Positions 45,701 to 57,979 of a stretch of DNA of 64,000 nucleotides are shown here, piece after piece. Numbering within the stretch: the stretch's first letter is position 1; each line of letters begins with the position of its first letter. Source of the DNA: Echria macrotheca (taxonomy: Eukaryota; Ascomycota; Sordariomycetes; Sordariales; Schizotheciaceae); the NCBI GenBank assembly GCA_030411725.1, contig MU839845.1:466851-530850 (forward strand). The letters are read 5' to 3'. Position numbers and translations under genes: made by a program. The notes under the pieces are model-generated. The model was given only the letters and a program-made list of their open reading frames with translations. It did no database searches and was not told the origin of the DNA.

Positions 45701-46983
45701 ATACGTCCACCGTGCGCCGCACACTCACGCAGCGCACGAGCGGCCGGGTTTGGGTTCCAGGATCGCATCGCTAGCTCCCGCGAGCTCGTGGCCTCGGGGG
45801 TATCCAGAGACGTCGCTGGCGCCGCCGGTTGGGGCTGCCATGCGAGAGTATCCGTACACGCGCATGGTAAGTGACATTTGACCGCGTGGAGAAGAAGGCT
45901 CTCAATCCTTGAGATGGTGTCTCGCGCGGCCCTCGACCCCGCCACTACTCGGGACATCCCTGGCCCCCTCCACTCCATCCATCAACAGGAGGCGACCAGG
46001 AACTGACCGACTTCTTCGGAGGCGCCGTGTATGGATATCTTTTCTCGCGCTCCCGCATGCAGCGACTGCTTCTCTAGCCCAGGACGGCCAGAGACAGGAG
46101 CGTCGCCCCTTGAGATCCGGAGAACAGGGGGGTTTTCATCTGTCTCCCTTACCTGGGCCTTTTGTATTTTTTTTATTGATTATCTTGACATGGCCAGTTG
46201 ATAACAGCAACTAACCACTGGCGGCGGCTGATGCGCCTCCCCCCGGCCTCGTGTGCGGGTTCCACGCGTCCTGGGTCCCGAATCGGCACCGGCACACACC
46301 TAACCTAACCCCCCTCGTCCCCTTGCCAGGCAGACCAGCTCTGTCTGTCCCACAACACCCACAACACAAGAGCGGCCCCACCATCCGCACGGGATCCTGT
46401 CGCCTTTCTGATCAGATACTCGAGTACGTCGCCAGGAGCTTACACTACCAGCCGAGCCCACCGCGTACCAACCGAATCCACCGCGCATGCCTGTCTCTCC
46501 GCCGCTGGCCTTTCTTTAGTGGAGGCTGCGGATCTTGCAGAAAGTGGACCATCCCTTCACTGGTCGGCTGTTGACTCGAACGGGAAAGCCCCCCCTAGGG
46601 GCGGTGGAATCCGCCCTGTCTTGCCCTCTTCCCTCGACGGCTCTCTGCTTATTTCCCCCGAGTGTGGTTGGTAGGGGTATATGGAAAGTTGAGCCCCTGT
46701 GGCTTTTTGACCTTATTCTAACCCCCCTCCTTCCTTGCGCTCCGGTTGTTGCTTGAGCTGGCCTCTTCTGCCCAGACGAGTCGACTATCCGTGTCCCACA
46801 TCCAAAGAGGCCGAGCATCGGTCTTGTTGTTTCCGCTGTCGTGAGTGAGGGCTATTGTAATCTCTGCCCGGATATGCGAGCCCGCGTCTAGAGCTCGTCG
46901 AGACGAGCCACAAGGAGCCCGGGACGGACGAGGGCCAAGCACGCAGGCTTGCTTGTAAACCGCGCGGGGGGTGCCAGAAAACA
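42727..46983. other. 4.3-kb divergent interval upstream of csn1 and the Zn2Cys6 gene
   Basis: No recognisable coding frame longer than about 155 codons. It includes a CCCCT run (45291-45312) and C/T-rich stretches near the 46984 start. The size suggests that most belongs to the transcription factor's regulatory region and long leader. Confidence 0.55.
45291..45312. promoter_or_regulatory. (CCCCT)4CC run: G-quadruplex motif and STRE-like boxes
   Basis: The minus strand has five G-runs spaced by single A residues, a canonical quadruplex motif. CCCCT is also the stress-response element bound by Msn2/Seb1-type zinc-finger proteins. It lies 1.7 kb upstream of the Zn2Cys6 gene. Confidence 0.6.
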
Positions 46984-49900
46984 ATGACGGGCCCACGCGC
47001 GGAGAGCGCCGGTCCTCGCCCAACTCACCCTCCCTCACAGCCCTCCAAGAACTCACGGCGCTCCGGAGCCGGCACTAGTACCCACGACACCGCACCGAGC
47101 GCCGCCGGGTCCGGTAACTCGCCCGACATGTCTGACGACGAGTCGGTCGATCTTTCGGCCCAGGACCATGGATCCCCTTCGGAGAGCGTCAAGTCCTCGG
47201 GCCCGGGTCCCGTGAAGTCAGAGTCGGAAGCCCCTTCCGGGGATCAGTCGGCCACTGGGGACACGCAGAGTATGCCTCTTCAGAAGCGCCGCCGGGTGAC
47301 GCGAGCGTGCGACGAGTGCCGCCGGAAGAAAATTAAGTGCGACGGCAAGCAGCCGTGTACGCACTGCTCTGTCTACAGCTATGGTAGGTTTCACGGCAAG
47401 CCCTCGCCGGCGCCTTCCGGGAGCATGACCGACCCCGCTGACCCCTACGACTAGAATGCACCTACGATAAGCCATCTAACCGTCGTAGAAACCCTGCGCC
47501 GCAGTATATCGAGGCTCTCGAGGCAAGGCTCCAGCGGGCCGAGACCTTGTTGCGAAAGTTTATGCCCGATGTCGACCTGAGCGATCCTACGCTCGACCCT
47601 GCCGTCCAGCAGGAGTTCCAGAAAAGGGAGCAGTCTCGGGCGCAGGCCAAGAGGCCCGAGAGAGAGCCCGGCGCCGTCCCGGAAAGCCAGGACGCTCACA
47701 TCACGTCCATGATTGAGAGCATCGGCCAGCTGGACATCAACGAGGGCGGCGAATGGGACTTTCACGGCATCTCGTCGGGCGCCGTCTTTCTCAGGCGCAT
47801 GAAGGAGCACTTCCAGGGCCTACTGGGATCCGACTATCGAACCCCTTTTCTCTTTCGCCCGTTCCGACCGGCCGGCATGTTCAGTCTCGATTCTCCCAAG
47901 CTTGGCGCCGGCGGCGCATTCGATGTGTCGTCAGTGCCCAACGTTTACGAGCTGCCTCCTCTGGAGAAGGTCCGGTCTCTGTCCTACTACGCCCTCAACT
48001 GCGCGACGTGCCTCATGCGCGTCGTGCACCAGCCGACGTACTATGAGACGCTCGAAAAGTTCTACAAAACTCCGCAAAGCTCTTGGGGCCACGAGGAGCA
48101 CCGTTTTCTCGGCCTTTTGTACTCTATCATGGCGCTTGGCTCCATGTACAATACTAGCGATGATCCCGGAAAACCCACCGTCACGCATGCCTCGGCTATC
48201 GAACAAGGGTGAGCTCCCATCCATGACGAGGACGGCAGTTATCTAACAGCGAATGTAGCATCAAATACTACGCCTCAGCAAGACTTCTCTTGCAAGACGT
48301 GGCAGAATGTCGAGATATCACATCCTTGCAGGCCCTCGTGTACATGATCCTCTTCCTACAGGCCACCTCTAACATCAGCGGCTGTTACGCCTTTTTGGGC
48401 ATTGCCTTCCGATCCAGCCTGCGCATGGGCTTGCATCGACACCTACCACACGCAAAAATGACTCCGATCGAAGACGAATCGAGACGCCGGTTATTCCATG
48501 TTATTCGCCAGCTCGACACGTACGTATCGGCGATCCTCGGCTTCCCCATCCTCCTCAGTGATCAAGACATGGACCAGCCGTTACCGAGTGAGGTCGACGA
48601 CGAGTACATCACGAAGGATGCCATGATTCCTCCGCCCCCGGGAACTCCGTCTTTCTTCCAGGCGTTTGCCGCCCACAGCAGGCTGATGACAATCTTGCGG
48701 AACGTGGTCACGCATATATACCCTCTGAAAGGAGTGGAGGAGTACGTGATGAAGGGCGACCGGCCAAATGCGACGTACATGATCAGCTACGCGCGCATCA
48801 AGGAAATCGAAAGAGAACTTCATGACTGGTACGAAGCGCTGCCGATTCACTGGAGGCCCAGCCCGGATGGGCCAATCGAGGTGATCCGGTACGTTGGGAT
48901 GTCCCCGCTGAAGCGGAATTGACGTCTGAGAGCAAGAGCTGATAATGTGTTGTAGTGTCCGGACTCTGCTTCGATTTGCTTATGCACACGTCCAGCTGAT
49001 GCTTTACCGACCATTCCTCCACTATGTCTCGCCGCGACTGACAGCAGGCAAGAAGATTGACGATCGCTATTACAACTGTGCAGCAGCGGGAATCAGCGTC
49101 TCTCGGAACATCGTGCATATTGGGATTGAAATACAAAAGCAGGCAGTTCTCATCGGCCCTTACTGGTTCATACTCTACACCGAGTTCTTTGCCATCCTCT
49201 CGCTGGTGTTCTACGTGCTGGAAAACCCCAATAAACCGGGGACGGCCGAGATCTTGGCAGACGCACACGCAGGACGGGACATGATTGCGTCTCTGGCGGA
49301 AAGGAGCATAACGGCTGAACGTATCAGCAGTGCCCTCAAGGTTCGTCCTCGCCCCCTCTTTCTCAAGACAGCCCGCTAACAAGACTAGCCGCTTTTTGAG
49401 CAGCTCCAAGATCGACTCAAGAAAGGTCCGGCCAGGCCGGCGGCGACGAAGAAGCGATCGGCTCCTGGTCCCGGCTCCAAGTCGGGCAATATGCCGTTGC
49501 CAACGCGGCCGGGCTTGCAAGATGGTGCATCACAGCGGAGATCGGAAGAATTTTCCAGGTCGGCAGCGGGACAGCTCCGACGAGAGGCGACGGTGCCACA
49601 TGCGTCGCCGTATGAGCTACAAACACGATTGGCGAGTCAAAGCTTTGGGGGAAACCTCCAAGAGCTGCTGCCGTTGGATGTTGGCTTGTCGGGCGCAAGT
49701 CCGGATAGCCCGTCTGGTGCTGCTCACGGACATGGCTTCCACGCGGGGAGTGTCCACGACGCCGTCAACCCTCTGTACAAGCTGGATGCCGTCATGTTCT
49801 CGTCTGGCGACCCTTTTGCCTACCCAAGCCAGCCTTTGATGGATGCGTCGGCCTTCCACCCTGGGGGGCGGTCAGGGTCACACGCGGGCACGCCGCAGGG

Positions 49901-50240
49901 GCAGGACCAGTTCTACATGCAGAACGTGTACGACGATATCGAGGGACAACTGCTGGGTCCGATCCCACCGTATCTGGTACCCCAAGGCCAGGGACACCAT
50001 GCGATGGACCCAGCTTCGCAGATGTATAATGCTCCCAACATGCTCACGATGCAGCAGGACCACGGGCAGCGGCAACGACAACAGGCGCAGCATCGTCGAC
50101 ATCAGCAACAGATGGCACAACGACAACAACAACAGCAGCAGCAACACCAGCGGCATGAGATGATGGAAGATGTTATGGTAGATCCGGCCTTTCAAGGAGA
50201 CTGGGACGACATACTTGGCAACAATCCGGGCTTCCGATAG
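46984..50240 (+). CDS. Zn2Cys6 (fungal binuclear cluster) transcription factor, 1006 aa
   Basis: Exons 46984-47383, 47455-48208, 48259-48888, 48956-49340, 49389-50240. The zinc cluster is C109-x2-C112-x6-C119-x5-C125-x2-C128-x6-C135 with R-R-K-K-I-K between; intron 1 falls just before the sixth cysteine, so splicing completes the DNA-binding domain. A linker and short coiled coil (Q-Y-I-E-A-L-E-A-R-L-Q-R-A-E) for dimerisation follow. The fungal_trans domain covers roughly 310-620, including G-L-H-R-H-L and E-D-E-S-R-R-R-L-F-H-V. The C-terminus has a Q/H-rich run (about 945-980) and an acidic end. It resembles regulators of carbon or lipid utilisation, but I cannot fix the orthologue. Donor GTTCGT at 49341 is weak. 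Confidence 0.92.
50057..50156 (+). repeat. CAG/CAA-rich coding tract (Q/H/R-rich)
   Basis: Low-complexity glutamine codons near the C-terminus of the Zn2Cys6 factor; mixed CAA and CAG codons. Probably variable in length. Confidence 0.8.
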
Positions 50241-51575
50241 CTTCTTTTTTTATATTTGGCTGTACTGCATAGGCAAGCCGACGGAAGCACGAGGCGATAA
50301 AGAAGGCGGCATGACTGGTCACTTCTTGAGCCGAACTACGGGTCGAGCAACACGCGTCTAGAGGCATCTTGCAGGCTACTTGGGCAGCACGAAGGGCTCT
50401 ATGCAGCCTAAGGAGGGAAGAGTTGATGTCCATATTAGGCGTATCATGAAGGGATCTGGTCTGGGAAGCATGTCGGGTTTTTCCTTGTTGACGATGCTAC
50501 ATGTTTGATACCCAAAAGCAGAGAGGATTGGTTCAAAAGGACATCATGGTTAGATCTGGCAAGGCGGTTCGGCATGAAGCACTGGGGAATAGGGGGTCAA
50601 GGGAATGAAGGGAACAGCACACACAGACGATTTTGGCATGGGAATTGGAAATATACGCTTCGGAGGTTTTTTGCATGTTGCGAGGATTGACGCGCCGAGC
50701 GGAAGGGCGTAAAAGTAGGTAGACAGATGGTCAGGTGCCACGTGAACAAGCAAAGCATTTTGCCTCGATCTACAGGCCGCGACGCCTGTCGGGAGCGGGT
50801 GGGGTCAATGGAGGCGATTCGCAGATGCATGCAATGGCTGAGCTATTCTGGGGGTCAATATGTATGCTGTATGGTAGGCGGACCCGAGCTGAAGGGCGTG
50901 TGGCAGCCAGATTATCGCTGGTTCCTTTCCCGGTTTCGACAAGGGCCACCATAGTGCGCATGCCGTAAGCATGCCAAAGGACTTGCCTTTTTGGGTAGAG
51001 TAGTAGATGGACGCAGATAGAGATAACTATCCAGATCGGCGGCCAGCCAAAGGGACGCAAAGGGACCGGCCGCTAGTTACGTAGGAAGTTACGGCGGATG
51101 CCCCGCACCTGCACTGCACTGCACCTGGGAGCAAGCCGACGGCGGCGAGAGCTTCGCCCCGCGTCCCGCCGCTGCGTGACCTGCTTTCAATTTAGCACAG
51201 AAATGAAAAAGCATCCCAACACATGTCATCTTCACCAACGAGCCCGCGGCTGGATGACGACTGCTGAGTGATAAGGCAGTCTTGTGTTTTTTTTATTTCT
51301 CTTGCAGTCGGCCTCGGGATCCTGTTGATTCCTGTTGTTTTACTCTTCTCCTCGTCCCCCCCCCTTCTCTTTTCCTCCCAGGCCTTTTAATTCTCTGGTT
51401 CTAGACTCAGGATTCATACCGACTCCGTCACTCCGTATTCAGATCACCCCCCGACTTTGTCGGCGCCGAGTGTACCTAGTATCCGAGCTTTGGGACTGGG
51501 AACGACATTCTGAATAGCCTACTCTCTCACACGGAGGTTGCCGTGGGTTGTGCAAGTTTGCTCATCGCAGCAAGG
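50241..51575. other. 1.3-kb interval between two plus-strand genes
   Basis: 3' flank of the transcription factor and promoter of the aminopeptidase, with a pyrimidine-rich stretch at 51288-51380. CTGCACTGCACTGCACC tandem near 51110-51126. No gene seen. Confidence 0.6.
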
Positions 51576-53532
51576 ATGGAGGCAGATAACGATGTGGTTG
51601 TGATCGAGGAGCGGGATGTGGTCATGGTTGAGGAGCAAGATGCGGTGTTAGTCACCACCACCTCGCCCCGGCCTGGTCTGACTGGGCGTGTGTATATTCG
51701 GCTTCATTTTCACTGACAAGTCCGGGAATATGGTTACAGGCTCATTAGTCTCGAGGTCTCGCCGACTCCGAGTCCACCTCCGGCACCTCCGGCCCCGACT
51801 TCTTCAACGCCTTCTGTGAAAACGGAGAAGGGAATGGAACCGGAGATGGTTTTACATTTACAACGGCTGAAGGCCATTTCTGACGCGAAGGAAATGGAAA
51901 GGGCGAGGGAGTACGCAAGGGTGAAGGCCCTTGCTGAGATGCAGAATTACAATCAGAAGTTTGGCAAGTATCCGGGTATGTTTCGTTTTCCTCTGGCCTG
52001 TTTTGTGCTCTGCTGATCTGCTGGCCAGCCAAGATTCATGCGCAAAAAGTCGCAAAGGAGCTGAAAGTGCGGTGCGGCATCATATACCTCCCCGGCCAGG
52101 TCGAGACGAACTTCGAGGACTCGGACCAGGGCTATGAATTTCGCCAGCGCCGATACTTTTTTTACCTCTCGGGCGCCGACTTCCCCGGCTGCGCCGTCAC
52201 GTACGACATCTCCCAGGACAGTCTGATCCTCTGGATCCCCCAGTCGGACCCCAAGAACATCCTCTGGTTCGGCCGGACGCCGACGGCTGACCAGGTCAAG
52301 GAGCTCTCGATGGTCGACGACGTGCGGCCGATCCCGGCACTCGACGGCTATCTCAGGGGGGTCCTGCGGTCTATGCCTACGACCACGCTGTATGTGCTGC
52401 ACAACACGCAGGTACCCAGGCTGGACGGCGCCCACTTCGGATACGACGCGACGGTACTCAAGGCGGCCATGGACAATGCGCGCGTCATCAAGACGGGCTT
52501 CGAGATCGCCATGATCAGGAAGGCCAACGCCATTTCGTCGCTCGGCCACCACGCCGTGCTCTGCCGCCTGAAACGGCTGAACTCCGAGCGCGAGGTCGAG
52601 TCCATCTTCCGCGGCTACTGCATCGCCCAAGGCGCCAAGCGGCAGGCGTATCCCGTTATTGCGGCGAGCGGCCGCAACGCTGCCACGCTGCACTACAGCG
52701 CCAACGACGAGCACCTCGGCGGCAAGCAGCTGATGTGTCTCGACGCCGGCGCCGAGTGGACGTGCTATGCCTCCGACGTCACCCGCACGTTTCCGCTGTC
52801 TGGCAAATTCTCGACCGAGGCAGCCCAGATCTACAATATCGTCGACCGCATGCAGAAGGAGTGCATCGCGCGTGTGCGGCCGGGCATTCTTTTCTCGGCG
52901 CTGCATCTGCACGCGTGTATCATAGCGGTGCAGGAGCTCATGAAGCTGGGGATTCTGAGGGGATCGCAGCACGAGATTTTCCGGACGGGCACTGTTGCTG
53001 CGTTTTTTCCCCATGGGCTGGGACACCATGTTGGGTTGGAAGTGCACGACGTCAGCGGGTCCGGGAATTTACTGTTTGGTCAGAACGAGACGGTTAGGCC
53101 TAGGACTCGCGGGCCCGGCGGGAAGCGCGAGAGTGTGTCTGCGGTGGCGGTCCGGGACTTGTTCCGGGACACGTTCAGGCCGACTGCTGAGTCGATGGCG
53201 GGCAACAAGCTCCGGCCGCTGGAGAGGCACATGGTGATCACAATTGAGCCGGGAATGTATGTTTTTTTCTCCGGGTCCTTTTTATGGTGCATGCTAATCT
53301 GGGGATCAACAGTTACTTTTGCAAGGAATACATCGAGGCGTATTACTTGTCGTTTCCCGAGCACCGGCGGTTCATCGACGAGAGTGTGCTGGAGAAGTAC
53401 TACGACGTCGGCGGCGTGCGCATCGAGGACTGCATTCTTGTTACCGACACCGGGTTTGAGAATCTGACGAGCGCGCCGAAGGGGGAGGAGATGCTGAAGA
53501 TTATCAACGCCGGGCTGCCGGCTGGAATGTGA
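51576..53532 (+). CDS. pepP: Xaa-Pro aminopeptidase (M24B), 599 aa
   Basis: Exons 51576-51691, 51740-51975, 52029-53256, 53313-53532. Residues 1-100 are an acidic then proline-rich extension. The N-terminal AMP_N domain follows (I-I-Y-L-P-G-Q...F-F-Y-L-S-G-A). The pita-bread catalytic domain has all five dimetal ligands: D356, D367, H446, E524 and E565 (contexts L-D-A-G-A-E-W, A-S-D-V-T-R-T, P-H-G-L-G-H-H, I-E-P-G, V-R-I-E-D). It removes an N-terminal residue preceding proline, usually with Mn2+. The last intron splits E-P-G-I-Y-F-C. No signal peptide, so cytosolic. The N-terminal extension is longer than usual and its first exon is the least certain part; an internal start near 51846 would also give an intact enzyme. 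Confidence 0.92.
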
Positions 53533-54371
53533 GCGGATGCCACCGGCGGTGGTGCTGACGGTGTCATATCGGGGGTTGATGGGTTGGGATGAAAAGGAAA
53601 TAAATATCCCTGGGTTTTGAGCAAAGGAAGGGGCGGGGGAAGACTGATAATGTGCCACACGACGATAGAATAATGCCTCTTTGTGAATATATTTTTCTCA
53701 CCTGTCTTGGAGGCTCCTGGAAGTGACCCTTGCAACGTGGGATGTGTTGGAGTGGCTGAACCAGTATTGGAAGAAAGTCGTATTCCACATGGCCATAACG
53801 ATTTCTACATCGGAGGACAACTCAGAGAAAGCAGCGTTCCGTAACAAGATATGTGGGGAACAAAAGCTATCACGGCGATTTCTACCCCAAAGAGCATATA
53901 TGAATGAACAAGGGGAATAAATGCGTTACACTGGTCTCACCACGGCTCATAAGTCATAGCCTCCTGCAGTCAGTCCCCATTTTGTTTGTATTTCCAATCA
54001 ATCTGTCGTTACAATTTCCATTTCCCAAAACGGGTCACAGGGTACTTCCGTATGGAAAACAGCAGATAAATATCATCACTTCGTCCCCCCTCCTGTTATA
54101 CCCATCACAGCTTGACACTTCAAGATTGTATAGATATACGTCTCAAGGACTTTCATATCCAATGTTACAACGCAATCCAGCTTTAAATCAGAAACTCATC
54201 AACATCATTGCAACACTGTTACGAGCACCGCTCAACTTCCAGAGACAAAAAAAAAATCCAACTGAATAAACGCTAACGACGAAATACACCAGATAAACCC
54301 TACCCAACCGACAAAACGCCATGCTCCCCCATTTTTGTACACATGCCGTCATCACTCCCACAGAAAAAAAT
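53533..54371. other. 840-bp convergent interval
   Basis: AT-richer 3' flanks of the aminopeptidase and lectin genes, with an A9 run near 54248. No gene seen. Confidence 0.6.
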
Positions 54372-55775
54372 TTACAAATACTTCTTCGGCGTCGACTTCC
54401 TCCTCTTGTAATAGATATAGCCCGAAATCAACAACAGCTGGCTCCCAATAATCACCAGAATCAACCGGCTGTGGCCCGGAGCAGCATGCGCCTTGACATG
54501 ATCAGCAAGCGACTCGTGCTTGTCGCTGACGTGATACTTGATCGAGTTCTCCGAGTCGCGCAGACGGGCCGTCAGCTCGTTGCGGATCGACCGCATCTCC
54601 TTCTCCATGTCGCGCATCCGGTTCTCGACCGACTCGAGCCGGTCGAGCTTGGTCATCAGGCCCTTGAGCTCGCCAATCATGACCGAAACCTCCTCGTGGC
54701 GCTTCTCGTCGATGCCCGCGTTCTGGCCCAGGGTCCGGAAGATGCTCGTCAAGTGATGATTAACACTCTGGATCCGGTTGTGCAGGTCGGCAAACTGCGC
54801 CGCCGTGCCCGTGATCTTCTCGGCCGCCTGGTCGGGGATCGCAGTGTCAAACGGGTCCTCGACCTGTCCTGACCGTCCAAACACCATGCGCTGCTTATTG
54901 ATGGGTGGCTTTTGGTTGCCCATGTCCTGGGCCTTGGCATAGGAATCAGGGATTGGCTGACTGGCCTGATCCTGATTCTGCTTCTGCGTCTGGTCATGCT
55001 TGTTGTCCTCGGTAAGGACCACCAGCTTAAACACCTCAAACGAGTCCGGGTTGTCGGCCGAGGCGGCCGTGATACCGAAGTGGTAGCCCGGCGGGATCCG
55101 GATCTTGTCGCTCTCGAAACACATACGCCCGTCCACCTCAACGGAAAACATGTTGTCGGTATGGCGCAGCTTGATCTGCGAGGGACGGCCCAAGTTGCGG
55201 TAGGCGAACATGCAGTGGCCAAAGGCAAGGTTGTCCACGTTCTGGTGCGACTTGAAGTCGGTGGTGCCATCGTTGAGGAAACCACGAACCATACCACCGG
55301 AGCCTCCGTGTTGATCGATGGTTAGCACCAGACCTTCAAACTTGCCCACGGTATACAGGCTCTCGGGGCCCACGACGTGCGCGCCGTCCTTGACGAGCCA
55401 AATGTTCATGTTGCCCGTGCCTCGCTCGGGGCCGTTAGCCCGAAACTCGACGTCCGTAATCCAGTTCTGGTTGTTAAGCGGCCGCTCGGCCCAGATGGCG
55501 CCGCGCTGGTTGCCCGGGGCCGGCTGCGTCATGATAAGCTTGTTGGAGAGAAGCTCGGGGATGTTGGGACGACCCTGGAGGCCGAAGTTTGGCACCTGGT
55601 AGGTACCCTCTGGGGCTATCCTGTAGAGTGTTAGCTGTGTGTCAGGGAATATGTCTATCTAGGCTCGGCCGTACCTGACACCATAGCCGAAACTGAGCTC
55701 ATTGACGAGGTACTGAGCCTCGGCGCGGGCGAGGAAGCCAGCGACCAGGGCCGCGGCACTCCGTGTCAAGCGCAT
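54372..55775 (-). CDS. L-type (legume-like) lectin, ERGIC-53/VIP36/Emp46-47 class cargo receptor, 449 aa
   Basis: Minus-strand exons 55775-55675 and 55620-54372. A signal peptide (about 1-20) is followed by the lectin domain (about 21-250): F-G-L-Q-G-R-P-N-I-P-E-L-L-S-N-K, W-I-T-D-V-E-F-R, L-T-I-D-Q-H-G-G, and F-A-Y-R-N-L. Then a polar linker, a coiled coil (about 330-395) for oligomerisation, one membrane span (about 418-437) and a basic tail ending K-K-Y-L, a KKxx ER-retrieval signal. It binds high-mannose glycans and helps carry glycoproteins between ER and Golgi. It is divergent to ALG8, which builds the glycan precursor such receptors recognise. Confidence 0.93.
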
Positions 55776-56365
55776 GATGGATGCTTGTCGAACAAGGAAT
55801 GCAATTGGCCAACGTCAGAAAACGAAAGTGGTGGTGGAAGGCTGTCGATGTCAGGATCGTAGTTATTTGGCGGCGTGTGGGTGGCCGTTGAGGACACTTT
55901 GCAGCCAGTTCTGGACCGCGCAGCCGAGCTGGATGTGGAGAACAGCCACTGATGGCTGGGCTTCGAAAAGCGAGCACCAAGCGGAATGGGTAGCTAAAAC
56001 ACCCCGGAAGGAGAGAGACCGTAGAGAAAAAAAAGGTCAAAGGTTATTTGTCCATGTTAGGCGAAAGTTTAGATCCGATGCAACAGAACGGCTAGCTGGA
56101 GCCCGTGAGACAAAAAGACACGGTAAGTTCGCCCACCCCTGCAGCGAGCTCCAGACGTGACGCTGGTCCGGCAGGGGTTGCGCTGCAGCATTTTGCGGGG
56201 AGCTTTTGGTCTGTGGCTTGACCTCTCTGTGGCGTAGCGGAGGCTTAAGCTAAAGCTCCAACTGTCCTCCACCTCATCGCGTTGGCCCCACCACTCAATT
56301 CCGTGGATTCGCCCTGTCTACGCTCTGTTCATCACCGGCTTTGCTCCGGCGCCCGTCATGTCTCA
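55776..56365. promoter_or_regulatory. Divergent promoter, L-type lectin / ALG8
   Basis: 590 bp between two outward starts for two ER N-glycan genes. A UPRE-like sequence occurs at 56154-56166. Co-regulation is inferred. Confidence 0.6.
56154..56166. promoter_or_regulatory. Possible unfolded-protein-response element
   Basis: GACGTGACGCTGG contains the ACGTG core used by Hac1-type bZIP factors and, on the other strand, CAGCGTC, one base off the classical CAGCGTG element. A short match only. Confidence 0.3.
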
Positions 56366-57979
56366 ATGGCTGAGATATACCCATCTCTCGCGCAATGCGC
56401 GATAGTGGCTGCCGCCTTCAAGATTCTGCTGTTTCCCGCATAGTAAGAATATCTCCGACATGTGATGCTATTTATTTTTAGTGTGATACTGACAGTGCAT
56501 CGTCCAGCAAATCGACCGATTTCGAAGTCCACCGAAACTGGCTCGCCATCACACACAGCCTGCCACTATGGGACTGGTACTATGAAAAGACGTCGGAATG
56601 GACCCTCGACTACCCTCCCTTTTTCGCCTACTTCGAATGGGTCATGTCGCAGGTGGCTAAGCTGGTGGATCCGGCCATGCTGCGCGTCTACAACTTGGAG
56701 CACGACAGCTGGCAGACCGTCTACTTCCAGCGGTCCACCGTCATCATCACCGAGCTTTTGCTGGTTTATGCCCTCCAGATGTAAGATCTCCCCGGGTGTC
56801 GATTGCCCTGGCTAATCTTGAAGGTTTGTGGATTCGTCCCATGGAGCATCGAAACGGGCAGCGCAAGCCGCGGCGATATCTATCCTGCTTTCGCCCGGTC
56901 TTCTCATCATCGACCATATCCATTTCCAGTATAATGGATGCATGTACGGCTTGCTGATCGCATCCATGGTGCTGGCGAGGAACAAGTCGACAATGCTGAT
57001 GGGCGGACTACTGTTTGCCGTGCTGCTGTGCATGAAGCACATTTACCTTTACCTTGCGCCGGCCTACTTTGTCTTCTTGCTCCGGGCCTACTGCCTGTCA
57101 CCCAAGTCGATTTTCCGGATCCAGTTCCTCAACTGTTTGAAGCTCGGCGGAGGCATCGCCGCCATCTTTGCAACAGCGTTCGGCCCCTTCGCGATCCGTG
57201 GCCAGATCCCACAGCTAATGAGTCGGCTCTTCCCATTTTCACGGGGACTGTGCCATGCATATTGGGCTCCAAACTTCTGGGCAATGTACTCGTTCGTCGA
57301 CCGCGCTCTGATCATGCTGGCGCCCCGAGTCGGTTTGTCGGTCAAGGCGGAGGCATTGCAAAGCGTGACGCGCGGTCTGGTGGGAGACACCTCCTTTGCA
57401 GTCTTGCCGGATATCACGCCGCGGATGTGTTTCGCCTTGACCTTGGTCTTCCAGGCTATCCCACTGCTGAAGCTCTTTGCTCAGCCGACGTGGGATACCT
57501 TCGTCGGAGCCGTTACGCTGTGTGGATATGCTTCGTTCCTGTTTGGCTGGCACGTGCACGAGAAGGCGATCCTGCTGGTCATTATTCCCTTCAGTCTCAT
57601 TGCGCTGAAAGACCGACGGTATCTCAGCGCATTCCGACCACTAGCGGTCTCGGGGCACGTCTCGCTCTTCCCACTGCTTTTCACGCCGGCAGAATTCCCG
57701 ATCAAGACGGTCTACACCATTTTCTGGCTGGTGCTCTTCTTGATGGTGTTTGACCATCTGGCGCCTGCTTCGAGCACAGCGAGATTCTTCCTGTTCGACC
57801 GGTTCAGCACGCTGTACATCACGGTCAGCATCCCGCTGATTGTGTACTGCTCGCTGGTGCACGGGGTGGTGTTTGGAAAGAGCTACGAGTTCCTCCCTCT
57901 GATGTTCACCAGCTCGTACTCGGCAATCGGGGTTGTTGGAAGTTGGGTTGGCTTTTTGGTTGTGTATTTCACCTCATAG
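56366..57979 (+). CDS. alg8: Alg8, dolichyl-P-Glc:Glc1Man9GlcNAc2-PP-dolichol alpha-1,3-glucosyltransferase, 501 aa
   Basis: Exons 56366-56442, 56508-56780, 56824-57979. The ATG at 56358 gives an immediate dead end, so 56366 is used. The first junction rebuilds Y-K-S-T-D-F-E-V-H-R-N-W-L-A, followed by S-E-W-T-L-D-Y-P-P-F-F-A-Y-F-E (about 55-69), the family's lumenal signature. About ten further hydrophobic spans follow, with H-I-H-F-Q-Y-N-G, F-P-F-x-R-G-L-C-H-A-Y-W-A-P-N-F-W-A and F-G-W-H-V-H-E-K-A-I-L, all typical of Alg6/Alg8 GT-C enzymes. It adds the second glucose to the lipid-linked oligosaccharide in the ER lumen before transfer to protein. Confidence 0.96.

Noticed and set aside
51953..53047. 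364-codon minus-strand frame
   Set aside because: Antisense shadow of the Xaa-Pro aminopeptidase, whose metal ligands are all present on the plus strand.
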